In this document: one piece after another, positions 9,117 through 17,159 of the stretch
Numbering within the stretch: position 1 is the stretch's first letter
Layout: each line of letters starts with the position of its first letter
Source of the DNA: Flavobacteriales bacterium
GTDB lineage: Bacteria; Bacteroidota; Bacteroidia; Flavobacteriales_D; Sanyastnellaceae
DNA: 64,000 nt
Reading direction: 5' to 3'
Assembly: GCA_002863125.1 (NCBI GenBank)
Contig: PKEB01000004.1
Span: forward strand, 150,185 to 214,184
Notes under the pieces: generated by a model
The model's input: the letters and a program-made list of their open reading frames with translations, nothing else
The model's database searches: none
Told to the model about the DNA's origin: nothing
Translations under genes and position numbers: made by a program

Positions 9117-10915
9117 AACGGCAATTCTGGAAAGGGGTAAGTGGCTTCAAGGATGCGCTGTTCCTTGGCGCTTTGGGTCACGTCTTGATTCAGGTACTTT
9201 TCGATCATCAAGCTGGCGATGGGGGCGGCCCAGTCACCTCCGGCTCCGGCATTCTCCACGTAGACGCTGAGTGCGATTTGCGGGTTGTCGGCCGGCGCAA
9301 AGGCGATGAACACCGAGTGGTTGCCGTTGGGGTTTTGGACGGTTCCCGTTTTGCCGCACACCTCCACGCCCGGGGTGGCTGCCCGTCGTCCGGTACCATC
9401 GTTGGCAGTCACCACCGTCGACATCGCGCGGATTACGGCATCGAAGTGCCGGTCATCGACGCCGGATTCCATTCGTTCAATGCCTTTGCTTCCGCGGACC
9501 GCGTGTGGCGTGATGTAGTGCCCTCGGTTCGCCAACGTTGCTGCGAGGTTGGCCATGTGCATGGGGGTGGTGAGCAATTCTCCTTCCCCGATGGATATGG
9601 AGTAAATGGTGGAATAGGCCCACCGTTTGCGCCCGTACATCTGGTCGTAATTCGTGGTGTCCGGGACCGATCCAGATCGCAAGGCCGGAAAGTGCCCGCC
9701 CAAGTCCGTGCCCAGTCCGAAGGTCCGTACGGACTCCGACCACGTTGCCAAGTTATGGTGCGCGTCGCTGAAGATGCTCCCCGTTGAGCCATCTTGGATC
9801 ATGCGCTTCATCACTTCGTGGAAATAGGGATTGCAGGAGTGAACGATGGCCTCCTCGAGGTTGTCAAACCTATGCGGTCCGTGGCAGCCGATGATGTTGC
9901 GATCGCAGACAATCCGGCTGGAAGGGCGCAGCACCCCTCGGTCCATGGCGATCAGTCCTTGGATCATTTTGAAGATGCTGCCAGGACGGTAGGTCGCACG
10001 CAAGGTTCGATTGAAGAGCGGCTTGTTTGGGTGGTTGATGAGGCTGTCGTAATTCGCACCGCGGTCCCGTCCCGTGAGCAAATCGGTTCCGTAACTCGGT
10101 GCGCTGACCATCGCAAGGACTTCCCCGGTGGCGGGCTCAATGGCAACGATGGCACCCCGCTTGTTGGCCATGATGTTTTCTCCGTAGGCCTGCAATTCCA
10201 GATCCAACGTCAGTTGAATGTCGTCACCGGGCACAGGCAGGGTGTCGAGCATACCGGCTTGGGCCGGTTCACGGAAGTCGTTTCGGATGTCGACGATGTG
10301 GTGCCGGGTACCGCGTCTTCCGCGTAGCGTGGATTCCCATTGAAGCTCCAAACCAGACTTCCCCTTGTAGTCGCCGAGCCGGTAGCCCTGGTTGGACGCC
10401 AGGTCGTTTTGATCCACTTCACGGAATTCGCCCACCAAGTGGCTCGCGAGTCCGGAGGGATTGGTTCGAAGGGACCGCCGGCGCACCTCAACGCCTGGGA
10501 AGCGCCACATTTCGCCGGATATCCGGGCATAGCTCTCTGCCGTGAGTTGTTTTTGAATGCGCGAGGGCCGGTAGGTTGCGTAATTCTCGGCGCGGCGGAA
10601 CGCGCGTGTGAGCCCGTCGGGTGTCATTTCAATCAACTCAGCCAAAGCCAGGGTGTCGAGCCCTCCTGCAGCCGAGCATTTGCGGGGTGTAAACCAAATG
10701 TCGTACCCGGCTTTGTTGTTGACGACAACCTTGCCGTGGCGGTCGCGGATGAGGCCGCGGGCCGGTTCGAGCGTTTCCGTTTCTTCGGTCAAGCGGGAGG
10801 CATACGCTTTCCACTCGTGAGCAAACACCTGCATCTGGATCAATCGTCCGAGGTAGATGACCGAGATGAGAAGGAAAATGCCTCCAATGATCCATTGGCG
10901 TTCGCGCAGCTTCAT
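9113..10915 (-). CDS. mrdA: Penicillin-binding protein 2 (elongation transpeptidase)
   Basis: This class B PBP cross-links peptidoglycan during elongation and partners with RodA. I start it at the ATG at 10915 (MKLRERQWIIGG). The frame stays open further upstream, but that part overlaps mreD and would put residues before the signal anchor. The 600-residue product has an N-terminal membrane anchor, a PBP dimerisation domain, and a transpeptidase domain with the catalytic Ser313-x-x-Lys316 (PGSIFK), an SCN motif (HSCNPYF) and KTG (CGKTGTVQN). Four-base overlaps on both sides (mreD and rodA) indicate tight translational coupling. Confidence 0.95.
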   Translation of the reverse strand: MKLRERQWIIGGIFLLISVIYLGRLIQMQVFAHEWKAYASRLTEETETLEPARGLIRDRHGKVVVNNKAGYDIWFTPRKCSAAGGLDTLALAELIEMTPDGLTRAFRRAENYATYRPSRIQKQLTAESYARISGEMWRFPGVEVRRRSLRTNPSGLASHLVGEFREVDQNDLASNQGYRLGDYKGKSGLELQWESTLRGRRGTRHHIVDIRNDFREPAQAGMLDTLPVPGDDIQLTLDLELQAYGENIMANKRGAIVAIEPATGEVLAMVSAPSYGTDLLTGRDRGANYDSLINHPNKPLFNRTLRATYRPGSIFKMIQGLIAMDRGVLRPSSRIVCDRNIIGCHGPHRFDNLEEAIVHSCNPYFHEVMKRMIQDGSTGSIFSDAHHNLATWSESVRTFGLGTDLGGHFPALRSGSVPDTTNYDQMYGRKRWAYSTIYSISIGEGELLTTPMHMANLAATLANRGHYITPHAVRGSKGIERMESGVDDRHFDAVIRAMSTVVTANDGTGRRAATPGVEVCGKTGTVQNPNGNHSVFIAFAPADNPQIALSVYVENAGAGGDWAAPIASLMIEKYLNQDVTQSAKEQRILEATYPFPELPL

Positions 10916-11430
10916 CGGGCGGATCGTTGGCGACGGGTGAGCAGCAGAACGAGCACAAAGGCGCCTGTGGACAAGGTGGATGAGGTCAGCGCCTTGCCAA
11001 TGGCCCGGGGGAACAAATCCCACCGTCCGGCCTCCAATCCAAACATCCACAGGTGGTGAACTGTCAGCAAGAGCAGGCATCGGATGGCGAACCACTGAAC
11101 GCCCATGGACGAAACAGTCGGTTGGTCGGTGACTTCATACCCCTCGCGAGGTGCCAACAACCGGTTTACGGCAGGGGTTGCCAGGGCCATCAGGACCGCA
11201 CTTGACATGAACAGCCCACCTTCCAATGTGGCCGTGTCGACGATGCTGCCAAATCCTGCAGCGACCACCAACAGCAGCAGCGGTGAAGATTGCAAGGGCA
11301 TCAGCATCAATCCGAGCAAGTGAAGGCCGACAAACCACCAACCCGACGCGAATGCAGCGTACTGAAAGAAAAGCACGTGCAGAACCAACGGAACGAACAC
11401 CCTGCCGTATGTCAGCACCTGGTTGTTCAT
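10912..11430 (-). CDS. mreD: Rod shape-determining protein MreD
   Basis: This small polytopic membrane protein (172 aa, about five hydrophobic helices) links MreC to the elongation machinery. Sequence motifs are weak in this family. The call rests on length, hydrophobicity and its fixed place between mreC and the PBP2 gene, with 4-base ATGA overlaps at both ends. The C-terminus is basic (LTRRQRSAR). Confidence 0.88.
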   Translation of the reverse strand: MNNQVLTYGRVFVPLVLHVLFFQYAAFASGWWFVGLHLLGLMLMPLQSSPLLLLVVAAGFGSIVDTATLEGGLFMSSAVLMALATPAVNRLLAPREGYEVTDQPTVSSMGVQWFAIRCLLLLTVHHLWMFGLEAGRWDLFPRAIGKALTSSTLSTGAFVLVLLLTRRQRSAR

Positions 11431-12224
11431 GGCGATTGTTGGCTGTCGGAATGTGAGAGGCCGTTGATTTCGGATTCCCCTATCGGAGCCGCGATCTGCA
11501 CATAGCGAATGGCCCTGAAGTCGGCTGCAAGGGTGATGGGGACGTTCAAAAATTGACCGTCAAACTCCGGGGCCTCATCAGCGATGCTGCCGACGAGTAA
11601 CCCCGCGGGAAAGTAACCTTGAAAACCGGAGGACAAGACGGAATCTCCCGGGCTGAATGGCGCGCTCCGCGGCACATCGTACACGGTTGCACGCGTCACA
11701 TCACCCCCTTCCCAGACCAGCCGTGCGACGGGTCCGGAGCTGCCGATTCGCACGCTCCACTCGATGGAGGAGTTGATCAGCGGCAAGGCCAAAGCGTAGT
11801 TTTCCGATGCTTCCACCACGCGTCCCACGACGCGGTTGTTTTGCAAGAGGCCATTGCCGGGTTTGACGCCGTGGGTTGTTCCTTTATTCAGCACCATTTG
11901 ATTGGAGGTGCTGTTCCAAGTGGAGCGAATGACTTCAGCGCCGTGGTAAGTGCTATGAATGGCATCCCCGCGGGCGCTGTGCAATTCGGCGCGGAGGGTG
12001 GCGTTTTCGGCGAGCAATTCGCGGTTGAGGTCGTCCAATTCGGTCAAGCGGTTCCATTGGCTGATGCGTTGGTCCCATTTCCCCTGCCATTCCAACGAAC
12101 GTTGCACCCACTTGCCGCGCGAGTACCCGTGGCTCCCGACAAACCACGTCAATGCGATGCCCTGGAAAATCACGAAGACCAAGGCGATGTGGTATTGGAC
12201 GAGGAGGTTCCAGAGGTTTCGCAT
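11427..12224 (-). CDS. mreC: Rod shape-determining protein MreC
   Basis: This is the periplasmic scaffold of the elongasome. The 265-residue product has one N-terminal membrane helix (about residues 10-30), a predicted coiled coil around residues 50-85 (LDDLNRELLAENATLRAEL) and a beta-rich C-terminal domain containing NKGTTHGVKPGNGLL and a GDSVLSSGFQGYFPAGL block typical of MreC. It lies 16 bases after mreB and overlaps mreD by 4 bases. Confidence 0.94.
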   Translation of the reverse strand: MRNLWNLLVQYHIALVFVIFQGIALTWFVGSHGYSRGKWVQRSLEWQGKWDQRISQWNRLTELDDLNRELLAENATLRAELHSARGDAIHSTYHGAEVIRSTWNSTSNQMVLNKGTTHGVKPGNGLLQNNRVVGRVVEASENYALALPLINSSIEWSVRIGSSGPVARLVWEGGDVTRATVYDVPRSAPFSPGDSVLSSGFQGYFPAGLLVGSIADEAPEFDGQFLNVPITLAADFRAIRYVQIAAPIGESEINGLSHSDSQQSP

Positions 12225-12240
12225 CCGCTACCTGCTGGAA

Positions 12241-13266
12241 TTAGTTGCGCATCAGGAACGTGAAGCGGTCGATGTTTTTGAGGGCAATCGCTGTGCCTTT
12301 GGCCACCGCGTGCAAGGGGTCGTCAGCGACGTGAACGGGCAGCTTGGTCTTGGCGGAAATGCGTTTGTCCAAGCCCCGGAGCAATGCACCCCCTCCAGCG
12401 AGGTAGATGCCCGTCTTGTAGATGTCCGCAGATAGCTCAGGCGGTGTCTGCTCCAATGCGCTGTGGATCGCTTCTTCGATTTTCGAAATGCTCTTATCCA
12501 ACGCCTGCGCAATCTCTACATACGATACGAGGATCTCTTTGGGGATGCCGGTCATCAAGTCGCGCCCCCGCACCGGGTAATCCTCCGGGGGGTTGTCGAG
12601 GTCTGCCGTGGCGGCGCCGACTTCGATTTTGATTTGCTCGGCAGTGCGCTCTCCGATGAGGATGTTGTGCTGACGGCGCATGTATTCCTCGATGTCGGAG
12701 GTGAATTCGTCCCCTGCGACGCGGATGTTTTTGTCTGTGACAATGCCGCCCAACGCAATCACGGCAATTTCTGATGTACCCCCTCCGATGTCGATGATCA
12801 TGTTGCCCATGGGTTCTTCGACGTCAATGCCGATTCCGATGGCTGCGGCCATGGGTTCATGGATGAGGTAAACGTCTTTTCCTCCGGCGTGCTCGGCGCT
12901 ATCCCCAACGGCGCGCTTTTCCACTTCGGTGATGCCCGAAGGGATGCAGATGACCATGCGAAGCGAAGGGTTGAACCACGACTTGCGGCTGTTTATCATT
13001 TTGATCATGCCCTTGATCATCTCTTCGGCCGCTTGGAAGTCGGCGATTACGCCGTCCTTCAAAGGGCGAATGGTCTCGATATTTTTGTGGGTCTTGCCGT
13101 GCATCTGCTGCGCCAAACGCCCGATGGCGACGACGCGGTTGGTCCCGCGGTCCTTGGCCACAATGCTGGGTTCATCCACGACCACCTTGTCCTCAAAGTA
13201 GATGATGGTGTTGGCGGTACCGAGATCGATGGCGATCTCTTGCATGAAAAAATTGAACAAACCCAT
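12241..13266 (-). CDS. mreB: Rod shape-determining actin homologue MreB
   Basis: MreB forms membrane-bound filaments that direct lateral wall synthesis. The 341-residue protein begins MGLFNFFMQEIAIDLGTANT. DLGTANT is the phosphate-1 loop, and later IDIGGGTSEIAV and AGGGALLRGLD complete the actin-type ATPase fold. A longer frame from 13350 is open, but a TAnnTTTG box at 13306-13313 lies inside the extra 28 codons, and the extra residues do not match the family. It is the first gene of the five-gene mreBCD-mrdA-rodA operon. Confidence 0.96.
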   Translation of the reverse strand: MGLFNFFMQEIAIDLGTANTIIYFEDKVVVDEPSIVAKDRGTNRVVAIGRLAQQMHGKTHKNIETIRPLKDGVIADFQAAEEMIKGMIKMINSRKSWFNPSLRMVICIPSGITEVEKRAVGDSAEHAGGKDVYLIHEPMAAAIGIGIDVEEPMGNMIIDIGGGTSEIAVIALGGIVTDKNIRVAGDEFTSDIEEYMRRQHNILIGERTAEQIKIEVGAATADLDNPPEDYPVRGRDLMTGIPKEILVSYVEIAQALDKSISKIEEAIHSALEQTPPELSADIYKTGIYLAGGGALLRGLDKRISAKTKLPVHVADDPLHAVAKGTAIALKNIDRFTFLMRN

Positions 13267-13305
13267 GGGCTTCAAGTGTGTGGAGAACAAGACGAAGTGA
13301 ACACT

Positions 13306-13313
13306 CAAATATA
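13306..13313 (-). promoter_or_regulatory. TAnnTTTG promoter box of the mreB operon
   Basis: The minus strand reads TATATTTG, an exact match to the -7 consensus, 39 bases before the mreB ATG at 13266. A TTTG lies further upstream, but with only 15 bases of spacing. Confidence 0.6.
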
Positions 13314-13400
13314 GCAAAGCGCCCTCCGCAAAACCCATTGAATTTTTCACAAATTCTCCGGCTTTCTGAGGCCCTCAGAAGGCACCAAAAACACCCAAGA

Positions 13401-14933
13401 TCAGTGACGGAAATGCCGCACGCCCGTCATGTACATGGCGAGGCCATGTTCGTCGCAGTAATCGATGCTCAGCTGGTCTTTGACCGACCCTCCTGGCTGG
13501 ATCACCGCCTTGATTCCGGCGTCATCGGCCAGTTCCACGCAATCGGGGAAGGGGAAGAACGCATCGGAAGCCATGGCTGCACCGTTCAGGTCGAACCCGA
13601 AGCTTTTGGCCTTCACCACGGCTTGCTTCAATGCATCGACGCGGCTCGTCTGTCCCGTCCCGCTGCCGCAGAGCTGCTTGTTTTTGGCGAAGACAATGGT
13701 GTTGGAGCGGGTGTGCTTCGCAATTTTCATGGCAAAAATGAGGTCTTCTTGCTCGCTCGCTGTCCCCGCAGTTTTGGTCACCAAGTTCAAGTCTGCTGTG
13801 CCTTCCATTTTGGCATCAGGGGATTGAACCAAGTAGCCATTCAGCGCGCTCCGCACGGTCACATTCGGGGTGCTGCATGGCTTCTGCACCACTAGAATTC
13901 GGTTCTTCTTTTGCTTGAGGACTTCGAGTGCTTCTGCATGATAAGCCGGGGCAATGGCCACTTCGAAGAACAATTCATGCATGGCTTCGGCCGTGGCCTT
14001 GTCGATGGGGCTGTTGCAAATGAGGACGCCGCCAAATGCCGATACGGGATCGCCGGCCAAGGCATCCGTCCATGCTTCCAACACGGTTGGCCGCGTGGCA
14101 AGGCCACAAGCGTTGTTGTGCTTCAGCACGGCAAAGGTGGGGTCGTCGGATTGGAATTCGCGCATCAACTGCACCGCCGCGTCGACATCGAGCAAGTTGT
14201 TGTACGACAAGGCCTTCCCATTCAACTGATCGAACAGCGCGTCGAGGTCGCCGAAGAACCGGCCCGGCTGGTGCGGGTTTTCTCCATAGCGCAATGACTT
14301 CGAGGTCATTTCGGAGAGGTTCAATTGCTCCACATTGGCACCGCCTTGCATCCATTCGTGGATGCGGGTGTCGTAATGTGAGCTGATTCGGAAGGCGCGT
14401 GTAGCGAGGGCTTGGCGCTCTTCGCGTGTGGTGACGCCTCCTCCGTTTTCGAGCAAGTCCAACAACGTGCCGTAGTCGTCCTGGCTGGGGACAATGACCA
14501 CATCTTCGAAGTTTTTCGCCGCAGCCCGGATCAGGGAAATCCCCCCGATGTCAATCTTCTCGATGATCTGCTGGTGCGTTCCGCCTTGCGCAACGGTGGC
14601 CTCAAAGGGATAGAGGTCAACAATGACGAGGTCGATATGCGGCAGCTGGTACTCCTCCATGTGGGCCACGTCTTCGGCCAAGTCGCGGCGGTTCAGGATC
14701 CCTCCAAACACCTTGGGGTGCAAGGTCTTCACCCGACCACCCAAAATGGAAGGGTAATCCGTGATCGATTCAACCGGAACGACCTCAGCTCCCATCGCCT
14801 CCACCGCTTTTTGCGTTCCACCGGTGGAGTAGATGGTCACGCCGAGGCGCTTGAGCTGCTCGACGATGGGCTCCAGACCTTCTTTGTGAAAGACGGAAAT
14901 TAGGGCGGATTGAATGCGGCGTGGTGCGTTCAT
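13401..14933 (-). CDS. purH: Bifunctional AICAR transformylase / IMP cyclohydrolase
   Basis: This enzyme catalyses the last two steps of purine synthesis: formylation of AICAR, then ring closure to IMP. The start is ATG at 14933 (MNAPRRIQSALISVFHKEGLE); the frame is open to 14990, but the extra codons contain the promoter box. The N-terminal MGS-like cyclohydrolase domain has STGGTQKAVEA and KTLHPKVFGGIL. The C-terminal transformylase domain has the conserved KHNNACG motif and a DAFFPFPD segment near the end. The length of 510 aa is standard. It is a single-gene unit with its own promoter, divergent from the ABC permease gene. Confidence 0.96.
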   Translation of the reverse strand: MNAPRRIQSALISVFHKEGLEPIVEQLKRLGVTIYSTGGTQKAVEAMGAEVVPVESITDYPSILGGRVKTLHPKVFGGILNRRDLAEDVAHMEEYQLPHIDLVIVDLYPFEATVAQGGTHQQIIEKIDIGGISLIRAAAKNFEDVVIVPSQDDYGTLLDLLENGGGVTTREERQALATRAFRISSHYDTRIHEWMQGGANVEQLNLSEMTSKSLRYGENPHQPGRFFGDLDALFDQLNGKALSYNNLLDVDAAVQLMREFQSDDPTFAVLKHNNACGLATRPTVLEAWTDALAGDPVSAFGGVLICNSPIDKATAEAMHELFFEVAIAPAYHAEALEVLKQKKNRILVVQKPCSTPNVTVRSALNGYLVQSPDAKMEGTADLNLVTKTAGTASEQEDLIFAMKIAKHTRSNTIVFAKNKQLCGSGTGQTSRVDALKQAVVKAKSFGFDLNGAAMASDAFFPFPDCVELADDAGIKAVIQPGGSVKDQLSIDYCDEHGLAMYMTGVRHFRH

Positions 14934-14965
14934 TTCAAGTGATTTGGAAGTGCGAATCAAAGGCG

Positions 14966-14973
14966 CAAAACTA
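14966..14973 (-). promoter_or_regulatory. TAnnTTTG promoter box of purH
   Basis: The minus strand reads TAGTTTTG, an exact consensus match, 32 bases before the purH ATG at 14933. Confidence 0.55.
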
Positions 14974-15015
14974 CAATTAAACCCCGACATATACGCGGAC
15001 TTGGCGGGCAGGAAT

Positions 15016-15023
15016 TAGCTTTG
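15016..15023 (+). promoter_or_regulatory. TAnnTTTG box directly abutting the ABC permease start
   Basis: TAGCTTTG ends only 4 bases (TTGC) before the ATG at 15028. At the usual distance from the -7 box the transcript would begin at or next to the start codon, implying a leaderless mRNA. Confidence 0.55.
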
Positions 15024-15027
15024 TTGC

Positions 15028-16269
15028 ATGCTCTGGCTTCGCCTGCTTTTTGAAAGCTTCGCCTTCGCTTGGTCCGCCATCGTGACCAACCGCCTCCGGA
15101 CCTTCCTGTCCCTGCTCGGGGTCATGGTGGGCATCTTCATGATCACGGCTGTTTTTGCGGTGGTGGATTCCCTCGAAGACGGCCTGAAGAGTACGTTCAA
15201 TATGCTCGACGATGAGGTGCTGTTCATCCAAAAATGGCCGTGGGCGTTTGACGAGGATTACCCGTGGTGGAAGTACGTGCAGCGCCGGGAGGTGAGCCTG
15301 AATGATGCCGCGCTCTTGGAGGAGCGATTGACCCAAGCCAAGGAGGTGGTCTTTCAAGCGAAGACGATGCTCGCCGTTGAGTCGAGCAACAGCCGCCTGG
15401 ACGGGGTCGGCATTGTCGCGGTCTCTCAGGGATACGATGACGTGATTGCCCTGGACATTGCAACGGGACGCTATTTCTCGCCCATGGAGGTCGCATCGGG
15501 GCGAGCTGTTGCCATCATCGGGCACGATGTTGCAGTGGAATTGACGGGCGATGCCGATGCGGTGGGGGAGGTCATCGAAACAAAGGGACAGCGGTTGGAG
15601 GTGGTCGGCGTATTCGCCAAACAAGGTGCTTCGGCCATCAACGATGGGTTTGATCGGGCAGCGCTGGTACCGGCCAAATTCGGGCACCGCATCATGGACT
15701 ACGGCATGGGAACCAGCATCATGGTCAAGCCGGTTGAGGGCGTGACCACGGAAGTGTTGTCGGATGAGATTGTCCAGCAATTTCGGTCGGTGCGCCGGTT
15801 GCGGCCGCGTGAAGAAGACGACTTCTCGATTAACCAAATCGATATGCTTACGTCCATTTTGGATTCCATTTTTCAGCAAGTGGAATACGGCGGCTGGTTC
15901 ATTGGCATCTTCGCCATCCTGGTGGGCTGCTTTAGCATTGCCAACATCATGTTTGTAAGCGTCCGCGAACGCACCCGCATCATCGGTGTGCAGAAGGCCA
16001 TTGGAGCAAAGTCCAACTTCATCATGCTGCAGTTCCTGTTCGAGGCCGTTGCCCTCTGCGTCATCGGTGCGCTGTTTGCCTTGATTGCCATTGAGGCCAT
16101 CGTGTTGGCGGTGAATGCCGTGGATGTGGGATTCCTGCTGCAAGTGCGGCCTTCCCGCATCATCATCGCTTTGAGTGTAGCGGTGGCTTCGGGCTTGATC
16201 GCGGGGTTGGCCCCGGCGCGCCGGGCGGCAGAAATGGAACCCGTGGAGGCCATGCGCACTACCGGATGA
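15028..16269 (+). CDS. MacB/FtsX-like ABC transporter permease
   Basis: This is a membrane subunit of a MacB-type ABC system. These systems act by mechanotransmission rather than classical transport. The 413-residue protein has one N-terminal helix after LTNRLRTFLSLLGV-type residues, a large periplasmic MacB_PCD domain (about residues 50-260), then three C-terminal helices with the FtsX signature SVRERTRIIGVQKAIGAK. It ends in the typical PARRAAEMEPVEAMR tail. No ATPase gene is adjacent, so the partner is encoded elsewhere. The substrate is unknown. Confidence 0.9.
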   Translation: MLWLRLLFESFAFAWSAIVTNRLRTFLSLLGVMVGIFMITAVFAVVDSLEDGLKSTFNMLDDEVLFIQKWPWAFDEDYPWWKYVQRREVSLNDAALLEERLTQAKEVVFQAKTMLAVESSNSRLDGVGIVAVSQGYDDVIALDIATGRYFSPMEVASGRAVAIIGHDVAVELTGDADAVGEVIETKGQRLEVVGVFAKQGASAINDGFDRAALVPAKFGHRIMDYGMGTSIMVKPVEGVTTEVLSDEIVQQFRSVRRLRPREEDDFSINQIDMLTSILDSIFQQVEYGGWFIGIFAILVGCFSIANIMFVSVRERTRIIGVQKAIGAKSNFIMLQFLFEAVALCVIGALFALIAIEAIVLAVNAVDVGFLLQVRPSRIIIALSVAVASGLIAGLAPARRAAEMEPVEAMRTTG

Positions 16270-16280
16270 TGATCCGTACG

Positions 16281-16288
16281 TAAATTTC
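16281..16288 (+). promoter_or_regulatory. Near-consensus -7 box before rfbD
   Basis: TAAATTTC (TAnnTTTG with the last base changed) ends 4 bases before the rfbD ATG at 16293, the same geometry as the exact boxes next to other starts. Confidence 0.4.
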
Positions 16289-16292
16289 GACC

Positions 16293-17147
16293 ATGCGAAC
16301 AGTTTTGGTGACAGGGGCGAATGGCCAGTTGGGTTCGCGATTGATGGAAAACCCCGGCCAAAGCGACCTCCGCATCGTCGGTTTTGACCGCGACGAGCTG
16401 GACATAACCGCTCCTCAGTCCATTGCGGATGCGCTGAGAACGCACCGCCCAGATGTTGTCATCAACGCGGCGGCGTACACGGCCGTCGATCGTGCGGAAG
16501 AAGAACCAGAACCGGCGCATGCCATCAATGCGTTGGGACCGCGGCTGTTGGCTGAAGCCTGTGCTGAGCACGGCATTGACCTGATTCACATCAGCACCGA
16601 CTACGTGTTTGATGGCACGCAAGACCGGCCGTATGTCCCATCCGATGGGCCCAATCCCAAGGGCGTATACGCCGATTCAAAACGCGCCGGCGAGTTGGCT
16701 GTAGCAGCGACACCGGGGTGCCGTTGGTGGGTGGTTCGGGTTGCTTGGCTGTGCGACACCCGCGGCCAGAATTTTATGCAAACCATGCTGCGCCTGGGAA
16801 AATCGGGCAAAGCCTTGCGTGTGGTGAATGACCAACACGGCGTTCCCACCTTTGCACGGCCGTTCGCCGAAGCACTGTTGAAGCTCGCGGCTCACCCGGA
16901 CCTGGTCCCGGCAGGGATTTGGCACTACGGCCTTGAGGGCCCGACCACGTGGTACGGGTTTGCGCAGGCCATTTTTGATGGGCATGGGATGGATGTGGAG
17001 CTTTCGCCGTGCACAACGGCAGATTACCCAACACCTGCAGAACGACCCGCCTACTCTTACCTCGATGGAAAGGCATTTGCGGAGGCATTGCAACTGCCCT
17101 ACGTCCATTGGAAAGAGGCCTTAAGGCATGAAATAGAACGTGGATAA
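16293..17147 (+). CDS. rfbD: dTDP-4-dehydrorhamnose reductase
   Basis: This is the last step of dTDP-L-rhamnose synthesis, an NAD(P)H-dependent reduction of the 4-keto sugar. The 284-residue protein has the Rossmann motif VTGANGQLGS at the N-terminus, NAAAYTAVDRAE, the STDYVFDG block, and the SDR-type catalytic pair Tyr-x3-Lys in the segment KGVYADSKRAGE, where the family has Y-x3-K. It is followed after 12 bases by the phosphohexomutase gene, so sugar-nucleotide precursors and rhamnose synthesis may be co-expressed. Confidence 0.94.
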   Translation: MRTVLVTGANGQLGSRLMENPGQSDLRIVGFDRDELDITAPQSIADALRTHRPDVVINAAAYTAVDRAEEEPEPAHAINALGPRLLAEACAEHGIDLIHISTDYVFDGTQDRPYVPSDGPNPKGVYADSKRAGELAVAATPGCRWWVVRVAWLCDTRGQNFMQTMLRLGKSGKALRVVNDQHGVPTFARPFAEALLKLAAHPDLVPAGIWHYGLEGPTTWYGFAQAIFDGHGMDVELSPCTTADYPTPAERPAYSYLDGKAFAEALQLPYVHWKEALRHEIERG

Positions 17148-17159
17148 ACGCCTATTTGA

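Noticed and set aside
14977..16143. A 388-codon minus-strand frame opposite the ABC permease
   Set aside because: The plus-strand permease has strong FtsX/MacB motifs; the opposite frame is His/Asp/Gln rich with no known domain.
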